The position numbers were made by a program, and so were the translations under genes. From Stenotrophomonas maltophilia (GTDB taxonomy: Bacteria; Pseudomonadota; Gammaproteobacteria; Xanthomonadales; Xanthomonadaceae), in assembly GCA_002435595.1 (NCBI GenBank), contig DJBL01000157.1, forward strand, positions 1-16,204: a stretch of 16,204 nucleotides of DNA. Direction: 5' to 3'. Numbering within the stretch: the stretch's first letter is position 1; every line of letters starts with the position of its first letter. Below the pieces are notes generated by a model. The model was given only the letters and a program-made list of their open reading frames with translations, did not search any database and was not told the origin of the DNA. Of the stretch, positions 15,884-16,204 are shown piece after piece.

Positions 15884-16204
15884 TCACAGCGTGGCGCACT
15901 GGCGCCAGCGCACCGGCTCGTCCACGCCCGGGCGCGGGTTGAGCTGGATGCGCACCGTGCGCAGCGCCGGATAGCGCTTCACTTCGGTGCAGACCAGCGG
16001 CCAGATGGTGTCGATCTCTTCGCTGCGGTTCACCGACAGGGTCTGTCGGGTGAGCCAGAACGCGCTGACCACGCCGGGTTGGGTGGCCAGGGTGCGGGTC
16101 AGCTCCTTCTGGTACCGGGCCAGCGTGGCCGGATCGGGATCCGGCTCGTCGCCGAGGATGCCCGGGGCGGCCGTGGCCGGCGTCGAGCCGGATCCCGATC
16201 CGGC
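15884..16204 (-). CDS. C-terminal part of an unrecognised protein
   Basis: The frame is open from the window edge to a TGA at 15884, giving 106 visible residues; the N-terminus is outside. The first 25 or so residues are a low-complexity linker (A-G-S-G-S-G-S-T-P, then D-E-P-D-P-D-P). A compact domain follows: Y-Q-K-E-L-T-R-T-L-A-T-Q-P-G-V-V-S-A-F-W-L-T-R-Q, then I-W-P-L-V-C-T-E-V-K-R-Y-P-A-L-R-T-V-R-I-Q-L-N-P-R-P. The GTG at 16072 could be an internal start but has no reason to be favoured over the longer frame. I do not recognise a family. It is convergent with hutC. Confidence 0.65.
   Translation of the reverse strand, partial: AGSGSGSTPATAAPGILGDEPDPDPATLARYQKELTRTLATQPGVVSAFWLTRQTLSVNRSEEIDTIWPLVCTEVKRYPALRTVRIQLNPRPGVDEPVRWRQCATL
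16128..16204. repeat. 21-bp perfect inverted repeat inside the linker of the edge gene
   Basis: The 21 bases at 16128-16148 are the exact reverse complement of 16184-16204, with 35 bp between. Each arm also holds an internal palindrome around GGATC-GG-GATCC. On the coding strand one arm encodes A-G-S-G-S-G-S and the other the D-E-P-D-P-D-P stretch. The right arm touches the window edge and may continue. Confidence 0.8.

Overview
The window looks like chromosome of a Stenotrophomonas-type member of the Xanthomonadaceae. It is very GC-rich (the line at 13861-13920 has 46 G/C in 60 bases). It carries paired GTAG-headed short palindromes of the SMAG REP type known from Stenotrophomonas maltophilia, and a complete five-step histidine-utilisation locus. 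I assigned genus from these features by eye, not by a search.

Layout. 1-2890: a small exported protein (minus), an Fnr/Anr-type oxygen-sensing regulator (plus), a multispanning membrane protein (minus), then a VOC/glyoxalase-fold protein translationally coupled to a small membrane protein (plus). FNR-box palindromes precede the two minus-strand genes that flank the regulator, each 28-30 bp from a -10-like hexamer, so the regulator may control its own neighbours. 2888-5654: a periplasmic EF-hand protein and a TonB-dependent outer-membrane receptor, both minus. 5655-6392: no gene; five tandem ~106-bp units, each with two opposed SMAG palindromes.

6393-8359 is the accessory part. A 194-bp exact-length copy of the 3' end of hutU lies at 6393-6586, about 2 kb from the true hutU end (8360-8553). 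Between the copies is lower-GC DNA (27 G/C in 60 at 7921-7980) with two orphan immunity-type genes: a GAD-like/DUF1851 protein of the Tdi (type VI DNase immunity) type, and an Imm30-like gene interrupted by one in-frame TGA where the family has Trp. No toxin gene is visible. This looks like an immunity-gene island joined to the hut operon by recombination within hutU.

8360-15841 is the hut locus. hutI-hutH-hutG-hutU run on the minus strand, closely packed (23-bp gap, then two ATGA overlaps). hutF-hutC run divergently on the plus strand. Together they encode the route histidine > urocanate > imidazolonepropionate > formiminoglutamate > formylglutamate > glutamate, with the HutC repressor. A HutC-like operator sits in the 63-bp divergent promoter region. 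After a hairpin, 15884-16204 is the C-terminal part of an unrecognised protein that runs off the window.
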